NCBI GenBank assembly: GCA_963995525.1
Contig: OZ023207.1
Location: 35,106,792 to 35,170,791 of the forward strand
DNA: 64,000 bases
Direction: 5' to 3'
DNA from: Escarpia spicata
Lineage: Eukaryota; Annelida; Polychaeta; Sabellida; Siboglinidae
This document shows, piece after piece, positions 46,913 through 57,124 of this stretch (positions are counted from its first letter, which is position 1; every line of letters begins with the position of its first letter). Made by a program: the position numbers and the translations under genes. The notes beneath the pieces were generated by a model. That model saw nothing but the letters and a program-made list of their open reading frames with translations, had not been told where the DNA came from and did no database searches.

Positions 46913-47205
46913 TTAAGAAGTTATGAATCCATCGGAGTTTGTTTCCTCTAATTCCATAAAGTATAATTTTCTCAATAAGATGTTATGATTAACAATATCA
47001 AACGCTTTAGCGAAATCCAGAAATACCCCAATTAAGTGGTCTTTGTTGTCAATTGCCTTACTAATGTTATCTATTAGCACTGAAATAACCATATAAGTGA
47101 GGTATTCTTTCCTAAATCCAAATTGAAAATTAGACAAAATTTTGTGTTTTGCTATATAGTATATTATTCTATTATATATTAATCTTTAAAAAACCTTTTA
47201 AAATA
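46913..47205 (-). pseudogene. LINE reverse transcriptase fragment (fingers/palm)
   Basis: Reads RLIYNRIIYYIAKHKILSNF, QFGFRKEYLTYMVISVLIDN, then motif A VFLDFAKAFDIVNHNILLRK, and breaks after LYF. The order matches an RT between the fingers and motif A in the Jockey/CR1-type superfamily. It is AT-rich and differs from the CR1 and L2 families here. It is flanked by (TA)n at 46890-46907. Confidence 0.75.
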
Positions 47206-47330
47206 AAGGCAATATAAAAATCGGCCTGTAAATGCTGATTAGTGTTGTATCGCCATAAAGCATTGTCAAGTACGTTTATAACATACAGTGTTGCATGACA
47301 GTTGTAAATTGAAGTGAATTACTTAGAATA

Positions 47331-47500
<170 letters not shown>

Positions 47501-47506
47501 TACACA

Positions 47507-48360
47507 TCAGATTCAGATTCAGACTGTTTATTACCTAGTAGCATTTCAAATGTACGAGAAATTCTTGGCGTTGTGGCGTCAACATACATAGACGCTTGTC
47601 TCCCCTGCCCCTCATCATGCACACGCAAAATATACAACCAGAAGCTAAAACTAGTATAAATTTAAACCAAAGCCAACTGCCAACATATTTTAGGACAGTC
47701 GTACATCTATTGACATAAATTGAACTTGATAACATAATATTAATACAGTCTGAACGTTACCTAAAAAGTTAAAAAGTATATATGTAGTTAAATAAATAAT
47801 AAATAAATGTATAACTAAATTAGCTGACAATATAAAAACTAAGCTGACAGTTAAAAAGTATGTACATACATGTAGTCAAGTTAATAAATAAAAAATAAAA
47901 CAATTATAAAAATAAACAAATAACTAAAAAAATAATAAATAAATAATTTAGGATGGCGACATATAATCTAAACCGACTGAAAACAGTATCATGGCTTCTC
48001 GCGGTTCAAGTGACTCACAGCATGCGGATAAAAACTATTTATAAATCTAGTGGTCTTTGTTTTAATACTTCTATAGCGCTTGCCAGAGGGAAGAATTTCA
48101 AAGAGATTGTTGGCTGGGTGGGTAGTGTCCCGATAAATAGATTCAATGGATGGCAACTCGCGCCCAATGATTCTAGATACTACCTTCACGATGACCTCTA
48201 GCCGTTGTTACTCCTCCTGACTGGCGCGGCCAAACCACACTACAATCGAAAAAGTGAGGATACTTTCAATGATTGCGCGGTAAAATCGTATCATAATCTC
48301 CTGAGCAATGCCGAATCTCCTGAGCTGCCTCAGGAAGTACAGGCGTTGTTGTGCTTTTTT
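47507..48360 (-). mobile_element. LINE 3' fragment, C-terminus plus 3' UTR
   Basis: On the minus strand the RT C-terminus reads YKKAQQRLYFLRQLRRFGIA, RFYRAIIESILTFSIVVWFG, then (after one in-frame TAA at 48210-48208) RIIGRELPSIESIYRDTTHP, NNLFEILPSGKRYRSIKTKT and TRFINSFYPHAVSHLN, with a stop near 47989. The ~470-bp AT-rich 3' UTR ends in a TCTGAA-type hexamer tail (47507-47530). The KAQQRLYFLRxLRxF and LLPSGxRYRSI blocks belong to the LINE type whose N-terminal half lies at 57125-59344. This copy is dead, but by very few changes over the visible part. Confidence 0.8.
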
Positions 48361-48361
48361 G

Positions 48362-48407
48362 TAATGCACATACACACACACAAACACACAAACACACAAA
48401 CACACAA

Positions 48408-48446
<39 letters not shown>
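48362..48446. repeat. (CACAAA)n-(TA)n microsatellite
   Basis: CA and CACAAA units (48362-48418) followed by TA dinucleotides (48418-48446). Confidence 0.95.
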
Positions 48447-48449
<3 letters not shown>

Positions 48450-48659
48450 CGGTTAAATAAATCAGTAAGGTATATATGAATAATTAAATGATACACAAAC
48501 CATGTGTCGATCATGAAGGTGTCAATGAGCATGATCATAGATTACACTGGTGTATTTTGTAGTTCCTCTATGAAAACGTAATGTAGCAGGTCAACAAGAA
48601 TAAAAAATTTCCACCATGTCCTTTGTTACAGTTTTTTAAACTTTCCTTTTGACTGATGG

Positions 48660-49250
48660 TAGTTATTTAATTGTTTAGGTCTTTGGTAGTAATCCTTCCG
48701 TCATATGACCAGCATTCAAGGAGCTTGTGTTTTGTCTTTATTGTCCTGCACAAGAGAAGGCTCGCTCGCTTTTCTGTCGGATCTTCCGAAAAGTACAGTT
48801 GTTTTCTGGCTTTCGATTGGTAGTCTTTAAACTGAATAATTATTTGACGGGAGTGATCTTTCTTTGTGGTGAATGACCTTGGCCCAAACCTGTGAGCACT
48901 GTTAGTATTGATTGTGAGAGACAAGTCCATCTCGTTGAACAAATCAGTGAACACATTTTTGAAGTCGTTCAGCGTCTTTATATTTAGTTATCCCTGCGAT
49001 TCGCACTGACGGTCGACGGCTGTACTGTTCTAGGTTGTCAACAGCTTGCTGCTCTAGCTGATCGATACATTCATCTTTTCTTTCGACGCCATTTCCAGTT
49101 GAATAATTCGGTTGTTTATCTTGTCTGCAACAATTTCAGCAATTCGGCTAGCCAGGGTCTCAATTACGACATCGTCGCTAAGTGCTAACTTTATGTGTAG
49201 CATAAGATCATCATCGGTAGTAGTCGACTTTGTCCGGCCGGTCGGCATCG
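48660..49250 (-). pseudogene. LINE ORF1-like protein (coiled coil plus RNA-binding)
   Basis: Starts at an ATG (49248) as MPTGRTKSTTTDDDLMLHIK, LALSDDVVIETLASRIAEIV. It continues in a shifted frame with IDQLEQQAVDNLEQYSRRPS and VRIAGI, then FTDLFNEMDLSLTINTNSAH, RFGPRSF, QIIIQFKDYQSKARKQLYFS and LECWSYDGRITTKDLN. NLEQYSRRxxVRIxGI and the FKDYxxKAR segment are hallmarks of L1-like ORF1 or related retroelement RNA-binding proteins. Frameshifts near 49090 and 48960 break it. It is not clear which ORF2 it belonged to. Confidence 0.7.
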
Positions 49251-49286
49251 TTGTTCTAATCTGATTACTTGTTATACTGCCTTCTT

Positions 49287-49720
49287 TCAGTTTGAATTAT
49301 ATTTCTATCAAAATCCTCCTAACCATTCAATATCTTAAAACATTCTATTTGGTCTCCTCTCAGTCTCCTAGTGTATAGTGTCGTCAACCCACATTCTAAT
49401 ACGCGTCTTTCATAACCAAGATCTTTCAATTCAGGACTCACCTTATGTGCTCTTCTTTACACTTTTTCGACCTTATCTATGTCCATCTTACGATATGGCC
49501 TCCATTGTGTACACTATTCCAAATGTGGCCTAACAATTGCTTTGTACAGTGGTACAATCAGCTGTTTCTCCTTATATGTGATATTTCTCCTAAATAGCCC
49601 TAGCATTTGGTTACCCTTTGAAGCAGCAATTCCACATTGCTCAGAAATGTTCACGACAGCACTAACTGTTACCCCTAAGTCCTTTACTTTTACAGTTTTA
49701 CCTAATATAGTATAACGGTT
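49287..49720 (-). mobile_element. Diverged CR1-like LINE fragment
   Basis: Aligns with about 42075-42485 of the intact copy on the minus strand: the LRGDQIEVFK-LNG, ERVQRRA and ISEQCGIAASKGN region. Many stops and about 80% identity by eye mark it as a separate, older subfamily. The 3' UTR and everything upstream are missing. Confidence 0.85.
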
Positions 49721-49734
49721 TTGGTGGTAACGTT

Positions 49735-50335
49735 GTTAATACTGATCGAACGTTTAGGTTTTTGAGTTCTGTAGAAGCAGATCATGCTGCTTACAACTTC
49801 ACGGCCTTTTGAATAATTACGGATGACTAACGGCGCACCAAATTACGATTTTATGCGTTTTAATCGATAACATTAGTTTTTGTTAGTAAATATTTCGTGT
49901 TTTATTGTATTCTTTATACAATTACCATAAGTAGTGTAATATTATTTGTAATACCATATTGGCAATAAGGAATACATGGTGTGTTAATACCTGAAGCAAT
50001 TATTGACAGATGCTATCATAATTTTCAATAACACTAATTCTGTGTGAACATTTGTGATCAAGCACCTATTGACCGGACTGTGCCGGGTCCGATGATTCGG
50101 TTCATGGAAAACACAATTGACTGGTGCAACTCTCCACATGTAATTACGTTCAGTAGGGCATGTTTGTAATGTTTGAGTATTTATATATTAATGATCCTTT
50201 AAGGTAGAGTATCAAAACAAACTGTTTGCTCTAAACTTGGAACGCAACACTACCAAGCGTTGATGAATGATAAATAAACAATGAATAAGTTCTTGATCGA
50301 TTAAAATTTAACATATCACTTAACATATCATTGAC
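49735..50335 (-). repeat. Inverted copy of the modular repeat family
   Basis: Reverse complement of about 33255-33850, including the GTTGCACCAGTCAATT, CGAGTTTTATTG and CGTCCGTAATTATTCAA regions. It retains the ~110-bp segment found only in the right-hand duplicate, so it derives from that subtype. The right boundary lies against a recombinase fragment, the left against CR1. Confidence 0.8.
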
Positions 50336-50836
50336 CCGCCACCTTCCAAGCCGAAACGCAAACGCAGTACATCAAGCGCCAGGCTAGCACAACATACTCA
50401 CCGATCCTCTACGAGGCAGACACGAGAACCATCTTCACTGAGGTTACAGTAGATATGCTACATCACTATGGCATGCGACCGCGTACAACACACACACTAA
50501 AGAAACTACAACCAGACAACTTCAAACTGTCGTAATGAAATTGGTACAATCATCAAAGAGCAAAGCTACCAATAAAATATCAACAACAATGGGATACATT
50601 TGTTGAATTTCATAACAAAATACAAACAACATTTAGACTCCCATCAAATTCAATGTTAGCCTCTATGTTTGTTGCGCACCTGCAACAGAAAGGGCAACGA
50701 AGCTCAACGATAAATATATACCATTCAGCCATTTTTAATGTACACAAATTACTACGCTACCCCGATCCTTCAGACACATTCCTGTTCACTAAGATCTTAA
50801 AAGGTATTTCGAATACAGAATCGATGCAAACACACG
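50336..50836 (+). pseudogene. Tyrosine-recombinase N-terminal (SAM-like) fragment
   Basis: About 50558-50825 reads RAKLPIKYQQQWDTFVEFHN, LPSNSMLASMFVAHLQQKGQ, RSSTINIYHSAIFNVHKLLR, DPSDTFLFTKILKGISNTE. A helical core-binding domain with RSSTINxYxSAI and a late LKGI matches tyrosine recombinases of DIRS, Ngaro or Crypton elements. The catalytic domain is missing, replaced by (AC)n. Upstream (50370-50535) another frame reads YIKRQASTTYSPILYEADTR and HYGMRPRTTHTLKKLQPDNF, ending in a stop, possibly from the same element. It is truncated, so non-functional. Confidence 0.6.
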
Positions 50837-50856
50837 CACGCGCGCACGCATGCACG

Positions 50857-50922
<66 letters not shown>
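50837..50922. repeat. (AC)n microsatellite
   Basis: ACGCACGCGCGCACGC followed by ~60 bp of AC dinucleotides. It cuts the recombinase fragment. Confidence 0.97.
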
Positions 50923-50924
<2 letters not shown>

Positions 50925-50984
50925 ACTGAGGCTGCACATAAGAAACACTGAACTGGTACAAATAATACACAACATTGTCTACTG

Positions 50985-50986
<2 letters not shown>

Positions 50987-51071
<85 letters not shown>

Positions 51072-53716
51072 CTAGGCTGGTATTTGTATGTTGTAGATGG
51101 GTGTTTGTGTGTTATAGTTCCGTGTTTGTGTGTCTTAAGCCGGTGTTTGTGTGTTGTAGATGGTTGTTTGTGTGTTGTAAGTGCGTGTTTGTTTGTCTTG
51201 GGCCAGTGTTTGTGTGTTGGAAATAGGTTTTTGTGTGTTTTAAGCCGGTGTTTGTGTGTTTTAAGCCGGTTTTTGTGTGTTGTAGGTGGGTGTTTCAGTC
51301 TTACAGGTCGGGTTTGTTTGTTGTAGGTGGGTATTTGTGTGTTGTATGTGGGTGTTTATGTGTTGTAGGTGCGTGTTTGTGTGTAATAGGTCAGTGTTTG
51401 TGTATTGTATGGCGGAGTTTGAATGTTTTAGGCCGGTGTTTGTGTGTTGTATGTGAGTGTTTGTGTGTTATATGTTGGTGATTGTGTGTTTTACACCGGT
51501 GTTTTTGAGTTGTATTTGAGAGTTTGTATATTATAAGTTGGTTTTTGACTGTTTTAGGCCAGTGTTTGTGTGTTGTAGGTGGGTATTTGTGTGTTGATGT
51601 CGGTGTTTGTGTTTTGTAGGTCGGTCTATGTGTGTTGTAGGTTGGTGTTTGTGTGTCTTAGACCGGTATTTGTGTGTTGTAGGTGGGTTATTGTGTGTCA
51701 TTTGTGGGTGTTTGTATGTTATACGTCGGTGTTTGTGTGTTGCATGACGGTGTTTGTGAGTTATAGGTGGGTGTTTGTGTGTTATATGTCGGTGTTGGTG
51801 TTTTGTAGGTGGGTATTTGTGCGTTGTAGTTGGGTGTTTGTGTGCTGTACATCGGTGTTTGTGTGATGCAGGTTGGTGTTTTTGTGTTACTTGTGTGTTT
51901 TTGGCCGGTGGTTGTGTGTTGTAGGTGGGTGTTTGTGTATTACAGGTTGGTGTTTGGGTGTTTTAGGCCAGTGTTTGTGTGTTGTATTTTGGAGAGTGTG
52001 TGTTATACGTTGGTGTTCGAGTGTCTTTGGACGGTATTTGTGTGTTGTATGTGGGAGTGAGTGTGTTATATGTTGGTGTTTGAGTGTTTTAGGCTGGTGT
52101 TTGTTTGTTTTATGTGGGTGATTGTGCGTAATTGGTTAGTATTTGTGTCTTGTAGGCCGTTGTCTAGGTGATGTACGTGAATGTTTGTTTGTGACAGGCC
52201 TGTGTTTTTATTTTGTAAATGGGTGTTTTAGGCCGTTAATTTGCTCGTTATATATACTAGTCCCTACCACTGTATATACCTTTGTGTCATTAGTATATTT
52301 ATTAAGTAATAATATTGGCAAGTGGTCAGAAATATATGTATATATTATTCCATGCAAATGATCATTTCTACGAAGTACATAATTGCTATGAATAGTATCT
52401 ATGACCGTGCCAGTAGTTGGTGTTATTCTAGTAGGCTTATTGATAAGGGGTATAAATGCATGTTGAAACATTACATCTATGCAATCTGGAGTTTCCGTGA
52501 TATTACTATACTTAAGTAAATTGATGTTAAAGTCACATTTTATGTAACATTGTTTATTTTCAACCTTGAGAGTCTGTATAATATTAATAACATGTTTAGT
52601 AAAAGTAATTCATATAAGTCTACGTTATTGTCATTTAACCAAGTTTCACTTACTCCAATAATCTTGAATTTGTTGTCGATCAACGATATGAAATCACGTA
52701 GTTTGGTAAACTTTTTTTTCATAAGCTTCTAATATTTAAATGCATTAGCTAGAATTCTTCGTCGATGAAATTGTTTCTTTTTATAATTTCATTAATGTCA
52801 TCATGAAGATAATGTTTAGTACTTGCAAAGTTAAATAAATTACAATTTAGTATTTATGTGTTATAGTACATGGGTTTTTTGTGTATTAAGCCAGTGTTTG
52901 TTTGTCATAGATGGTTGTTTGTGGGTCTTAGACCGGTGCTTATGTGTTGTATGTGGGTGTTTATGTGCGATAGGTCGGTGTAAACATTTTGTAGGTGGGT
53001 GTTTGTTTGTTATACTTGGGTGATGGTGTTTTATATTTCGGTTTTTATGTGTTGTATATCGGTGTTTATGTGCTATCGGTCGGTGCTGGTTTGTTTTGGC
53101 AGGGGTTTGTGTGTTATAGAAGGATTTTTCTTTGGCCAGTGTATGTGTTGTAGGTAGGTTTATATGTGCGATATGTCGGTATTTATGTGTTGTTTGTGGG
53201 TGTTTGTGTGTTCTAGTTGGGTGTTTATGTTTCATACAACGGTGTTTGTATATTGTAAATCGGAGGTTGTGTGTTCTACGTCAGTATTTGTGTGTTATTG
53301 GCCGTTGTTTATTTTGTTGTAGGTTGGTGTTTGTGATTTATATTTCGGTGTTTGTGTGTTCCATGGCGGTGTTTGAGTGCTATATTGTTCAGAATTTGTG
53401 TATTTTAGCCCTTTGTTTGTTATGTGTGATATAGGCCGGTGTATTTTAGGCCGTTGTTTGTGTGTTGTAGGTAGGTGTTTCTGTGTTTTAGGACTGTGTT
53501 TGTGTGTCATAGGTGGGTGTTTATGTGCTATCAGTCGGTGTTTGTGTGTTCAGTAGTTCGTTTTTTGTTTGTTTTAGGATGTTGTTGTGTATTGGTGTAG
53601 GTAGGTGTTTGTGTGTTTTAGGTGGGTGCATGTTTGTTTTACTCCGGTGTTTCTGTGTTTTTGTTGAGTGTTTGTGTTTGTGTTTTATTGTTCGGTGTTT
53701 GTGTGTTTTAAGTCGA

Positions 53717-53796
<80 letters not shown>

Positions 53797-55419
53797 GTAA
53801 GGTCATTGTGTTGTGTTGTAGTTGGATATTTGTATGTGTAGGTCAGTGTTTGTGTGTTTTAGGCCGGCGTTTGTGTGTTATCGGTCGGTGCTTGTTTGTT
53901 TTAGGCCGGAGCTTTTTTGTTGTGGGAGGGTGTTTGTGTTTTATGGTTCGGTTTTGTGTGCTGTAAGTCGGTGGTTTATGTAGTAGGACGGAAATTGTGT
54001 GTTTTAGACCGATATTTGTGTGTTGTAGTTGGGTATGTGTGTCATAGGTCGGTGTTTACATGTTGTAAGGTCATTGTTTTGGTGTGAAGTACGGTGTTTT
54101 GGTGAAGTGTCGGTGTTTTAGGTCTGGATTTGATTGTTATAGATTGGAGTTTGTTTGTCTTAGCCCGGTGTTTGTGTTTTGTAGGTGGGTGTTTATATGT
54201 GGTAGGTAGGTGTTTGTGTGTTGTAGTTTGGTTTTTGTGTTTTATAGTTCGTTTTTTGTGTGTTGTTATTCGGTGTTTGTTTGGTCTACGTCAATATTTG
54301 TGTGTTTTTGTAGTAGTTTTTGTTTGTTGTAGGTCGGTGTTTACGTGTTGTAGGTCATTGTTTTGGTGTAGTACATGGGTTTTTTGTGTATTAAGCCAGT
54401 GTTTGTTTGTCATAGATGGTTGTTTGTGTCTTAGACCGGTGGTTGTGTGTTGTATGAGGGTATTTATATGAGATAGATCGGTGTTTTTATGTTGTAAGTG
54501 GGTGTTTGTGTGTTAAAGTTGGGTGTTTGTGTTTTATAGTTCGGTTTTTGTGTGTGTTAAGTCGGTGATTGTTTGGTCTAACTCAATATTAGTGTGTTTT
54601 GGCCTTTGTTTATTGTGTTGTAGTTGGGTGTTTGTGTTTTATAGTTCCGTGCTTGTGTGTGGTATGTTGGTGTTTGTGTGCCATAGATCAGTATTTGTGT
54701 ATTTTAGCTCTTTGTACGTGTGTTATAGGCCGGTTCTTGTGTATTTTAGGCCGTTGTTTATGTATTGTCGGTAGGTGTTTCTGCGTTGTATGTCGGTGTG
54801 TGTGGGCCATAGGTCAGTATTTGTGTATTTTAGCCCTTTGTACGTGTGTTGTAGGTGGGTGTTACTGTGTTTTAGGAAGGTGTCTCTGTGTTCTAGGTGG
54901 GTGTCTGTGCTATCAGTCGGTGATTGTGTGATATGTAGGTGGGTGTTTGTGTGTTTTAGGATGGTGTTTGTGTTTTGTTGTAGGTGGATGTTTGTGTGTT
55001 GTAGGTGGGTGCTTGTTTCTTTTATGCCGGCGAATGTGTGTTGTGGGTGGGTAGTTGTGTTTTATTGTTCGGTGTTTTTGTGTTGCAAATTGATGTCTGT
55101 GTGTTGTACGGTCATTGTTTTTTGTTGTAGGTGGGTGCTTGCATGTTTTAGGACTGCGTTTGTATGTCGTAGGTGGGTGCTTATGTGCTATCAGTCGATG
55201 TTTGTTTGTTCTGTAGATAGGTGTTTGTATGTTTTAGGAAGGTGTTTGTGTGTTTTTGTAAGTGGCTGTTTGTGTGTTGTGTAGGCGGGTGTTTGTGGGT
55301 TTTAGGTGCTTGCTTGTTTGTTTTACTAAGATGTTTGTGTATTGTGGGTGAGTGTTTGTGTATTATTGTTCGGTGTTTGTGTGTTTTTAATCGATGTTTG
55401 TGTGTTATAGGTGGATAGG

Positions 55420-55502
<83 letters not shown>

Positions 55503-57118
55503 TTGTGAGTGTGTGTGCGTGTGTGTGTTAAGGTCATTGTGTTGTGTTGTAGTTGGGACTTTGTGTATTATCGGCCAGTGTTTGTGTGTTTTAGGCCGGC
55601 GTTTATGTGTTATCTGTCGGTTCTTACTTGTTTTATGCCAGTGCTTTTGTGTTGATGGTGAGTGTTTGTGTTTTATAGTTCAGTTTTGTGCGATGTAAGT
55701 CGGTGGTTTGTGATCCAGGTCGGAGGTTATGTGTTTTATACTGGTATTCGCGTGTTGTACTTGGGTATGTGTGCTGAAATGTCATTGTTTTGGTGAAGTA
55801 CGTTGTTTTGGTGAAGTGTCGGTGTTTTAGGCTGGGATTTGTTTGTTATAGATTGGAGTTTGTTTGTCTTAGCCCGGTGTTTGTGTTTTGCAGGTGGGTG
55901 TTTATGAGCGATATGTCGGTGTTTATGTGTTGTGTGTGGGTGTTTGTGTGTTGTAGTTGGATGTGTGTGTTTTATATTTTGGTGTTTGTGCGTTGAACGT
56001 CAATATTTGCGTGTTTTTTTAATTTTGTTTATTGTGTTGTAGGTTAGTGTTTTTGATTTATTGTTCGGTGTTTGTGTGTTGCATGTCTGTGTTTGTGTGC
56101 CATATGTCAGTATTTGTGTAATTTATCCCTTTGAACGTGTGTTATAGGCCGGTACTTGTTTATTTTAAGCCGTTTTGTGTGTGTTGTAGGTATGTGTTTC
56201 TGTGTTTTAGGACGGTGTTTGTGTGTCGTACATGGGTGTTTATGTGCTATCAGTCGGTGTTTGTGTGTTTTAGTATGTTGTTTGTGTATTGTTGTAGTTG
56301 TGTGTTTGTGTGTTGTAGTTGAGTGATTGTGTTTTATAGTTCGGTTTTTGTGTGTTGTAACTCGGTGACTGTTTGTTGTAAGGTAATATTTTGTGTGTTT
56401 TGGTATTTGTTTATTGTGTTGTAGTTTTGTGTTTGTGTTTATTTGTCGGTGTTTGTGGTTGTATGTCGGTGTTTGTGTGCCATACGTCTGCATTTGTGTA
56501 TTTTAGCCCTTTGTACGTGTGTTATACGCCGGCACTTGTGTATTTTAGACCGTTGTCTGTGTTTTATCGGTCGGTGATTATTTGGTTTTGGCCGGTGGTT
56601 TTTGTATTGTGCGTGGGTGTTTGTGTTTTATGGTTCGGTTTTGAGTGATGTAAGTCAGTGGTTTATGTTCTAGGTCGGAGATTGTGTGTTTTAGACCGGT
56701 ATTTGCTTGTTGTAGTTGGGTATGTGTGTTATAGGTCGATGTTTACGTGTTGTAAGGTCATTGTTTTGGGGAAGTGTCGGTGTTTTAGGCCGGGATTTTG
56801 GTGAAGTACGGTGTTTTGGTGAAATGTCGGTGTCTTAGGCCGGGGTTTGTTTGTTATAGTTTGGAGTTTGTTTGTCTTAGCCTGGTTTTTGTGTTTTGTA
56901 TGTTGGTGGTTATGTGCTATAGTTCAATATTTGTGTATTTTAGCCCTTTGTACATGTGTTATAGGCCGGTAATTGTTTATTTTAGGCCGTTGTTTATGTG
57001 TTGTAGGTAGATATTTATGTGTTTTGGGACGGTGTTTGTGTGTCGTAGTTGGTGGGTGTTTAGATATTATGTATGTGGCTGTTTGTGTGTTTTAGGTGGG
57101 TGCTTGTTTGTTTTATTC
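50987..57118 (+). repeat. ~21-bp G/T-rich minisatellite with (TG)n tracts
   Basis: Over ~6 kb the plus strand is almost only G and T, in degenerate 20-22-bp units of the form GTTTGTGTGTTGTAGGTGGGT. TTAGGCCGGT and ATAGGTCGGT are variant ends. The unit is close to seven codons, so many frames stay open and show a CLCVVGR-like heptad. This is not a protein. Pure (TG)n tracts sit at 50987-51070, 53727-53795 and 55413-55500. Larger blocks repeat: the sequence after the (TG)n tract at 53795 recurs at 55525, and the AAGTACGGTGTTTTGGTGAA block recurs near 54090, 55795 and 56810. The array is interrupted by a LINE fragment at 52236-52857. Confidence 0.92.
52236..52857 (-). pseudogene. LINE endonuclease fragment inside the minisatellite
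   Basis: Minus-strand pieces are KKKFTKLRDFISLIDNKFKI, IGVSETWLNDNNVDLYELLL (52540-52722), then FQHAFIPLINKPTRITPTTG, TVIDTIHSNYVLRRNDHLHG, TYISDHLPILLL (52208-52471). SETWL and SDHLP are the second and last conserved APE-endonuclease motifs of LINEs. The GDFN region between them is degenerate. The AT-rich piece contrasts sharply with the G/T repeat on both sides. It could come from the same LINE type as the RT piece at 46913-47205. Confidence 0.78.
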
Positions 57119-57124
57119 CGTTAT

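Noticed and set aside
51233..57010. Series of Cys-rich 'proteins' with a seven-residue period
   Set aside because: The period equals the 21-bp minisatellite unit; frames break often, and composition follows the DNA repeat.
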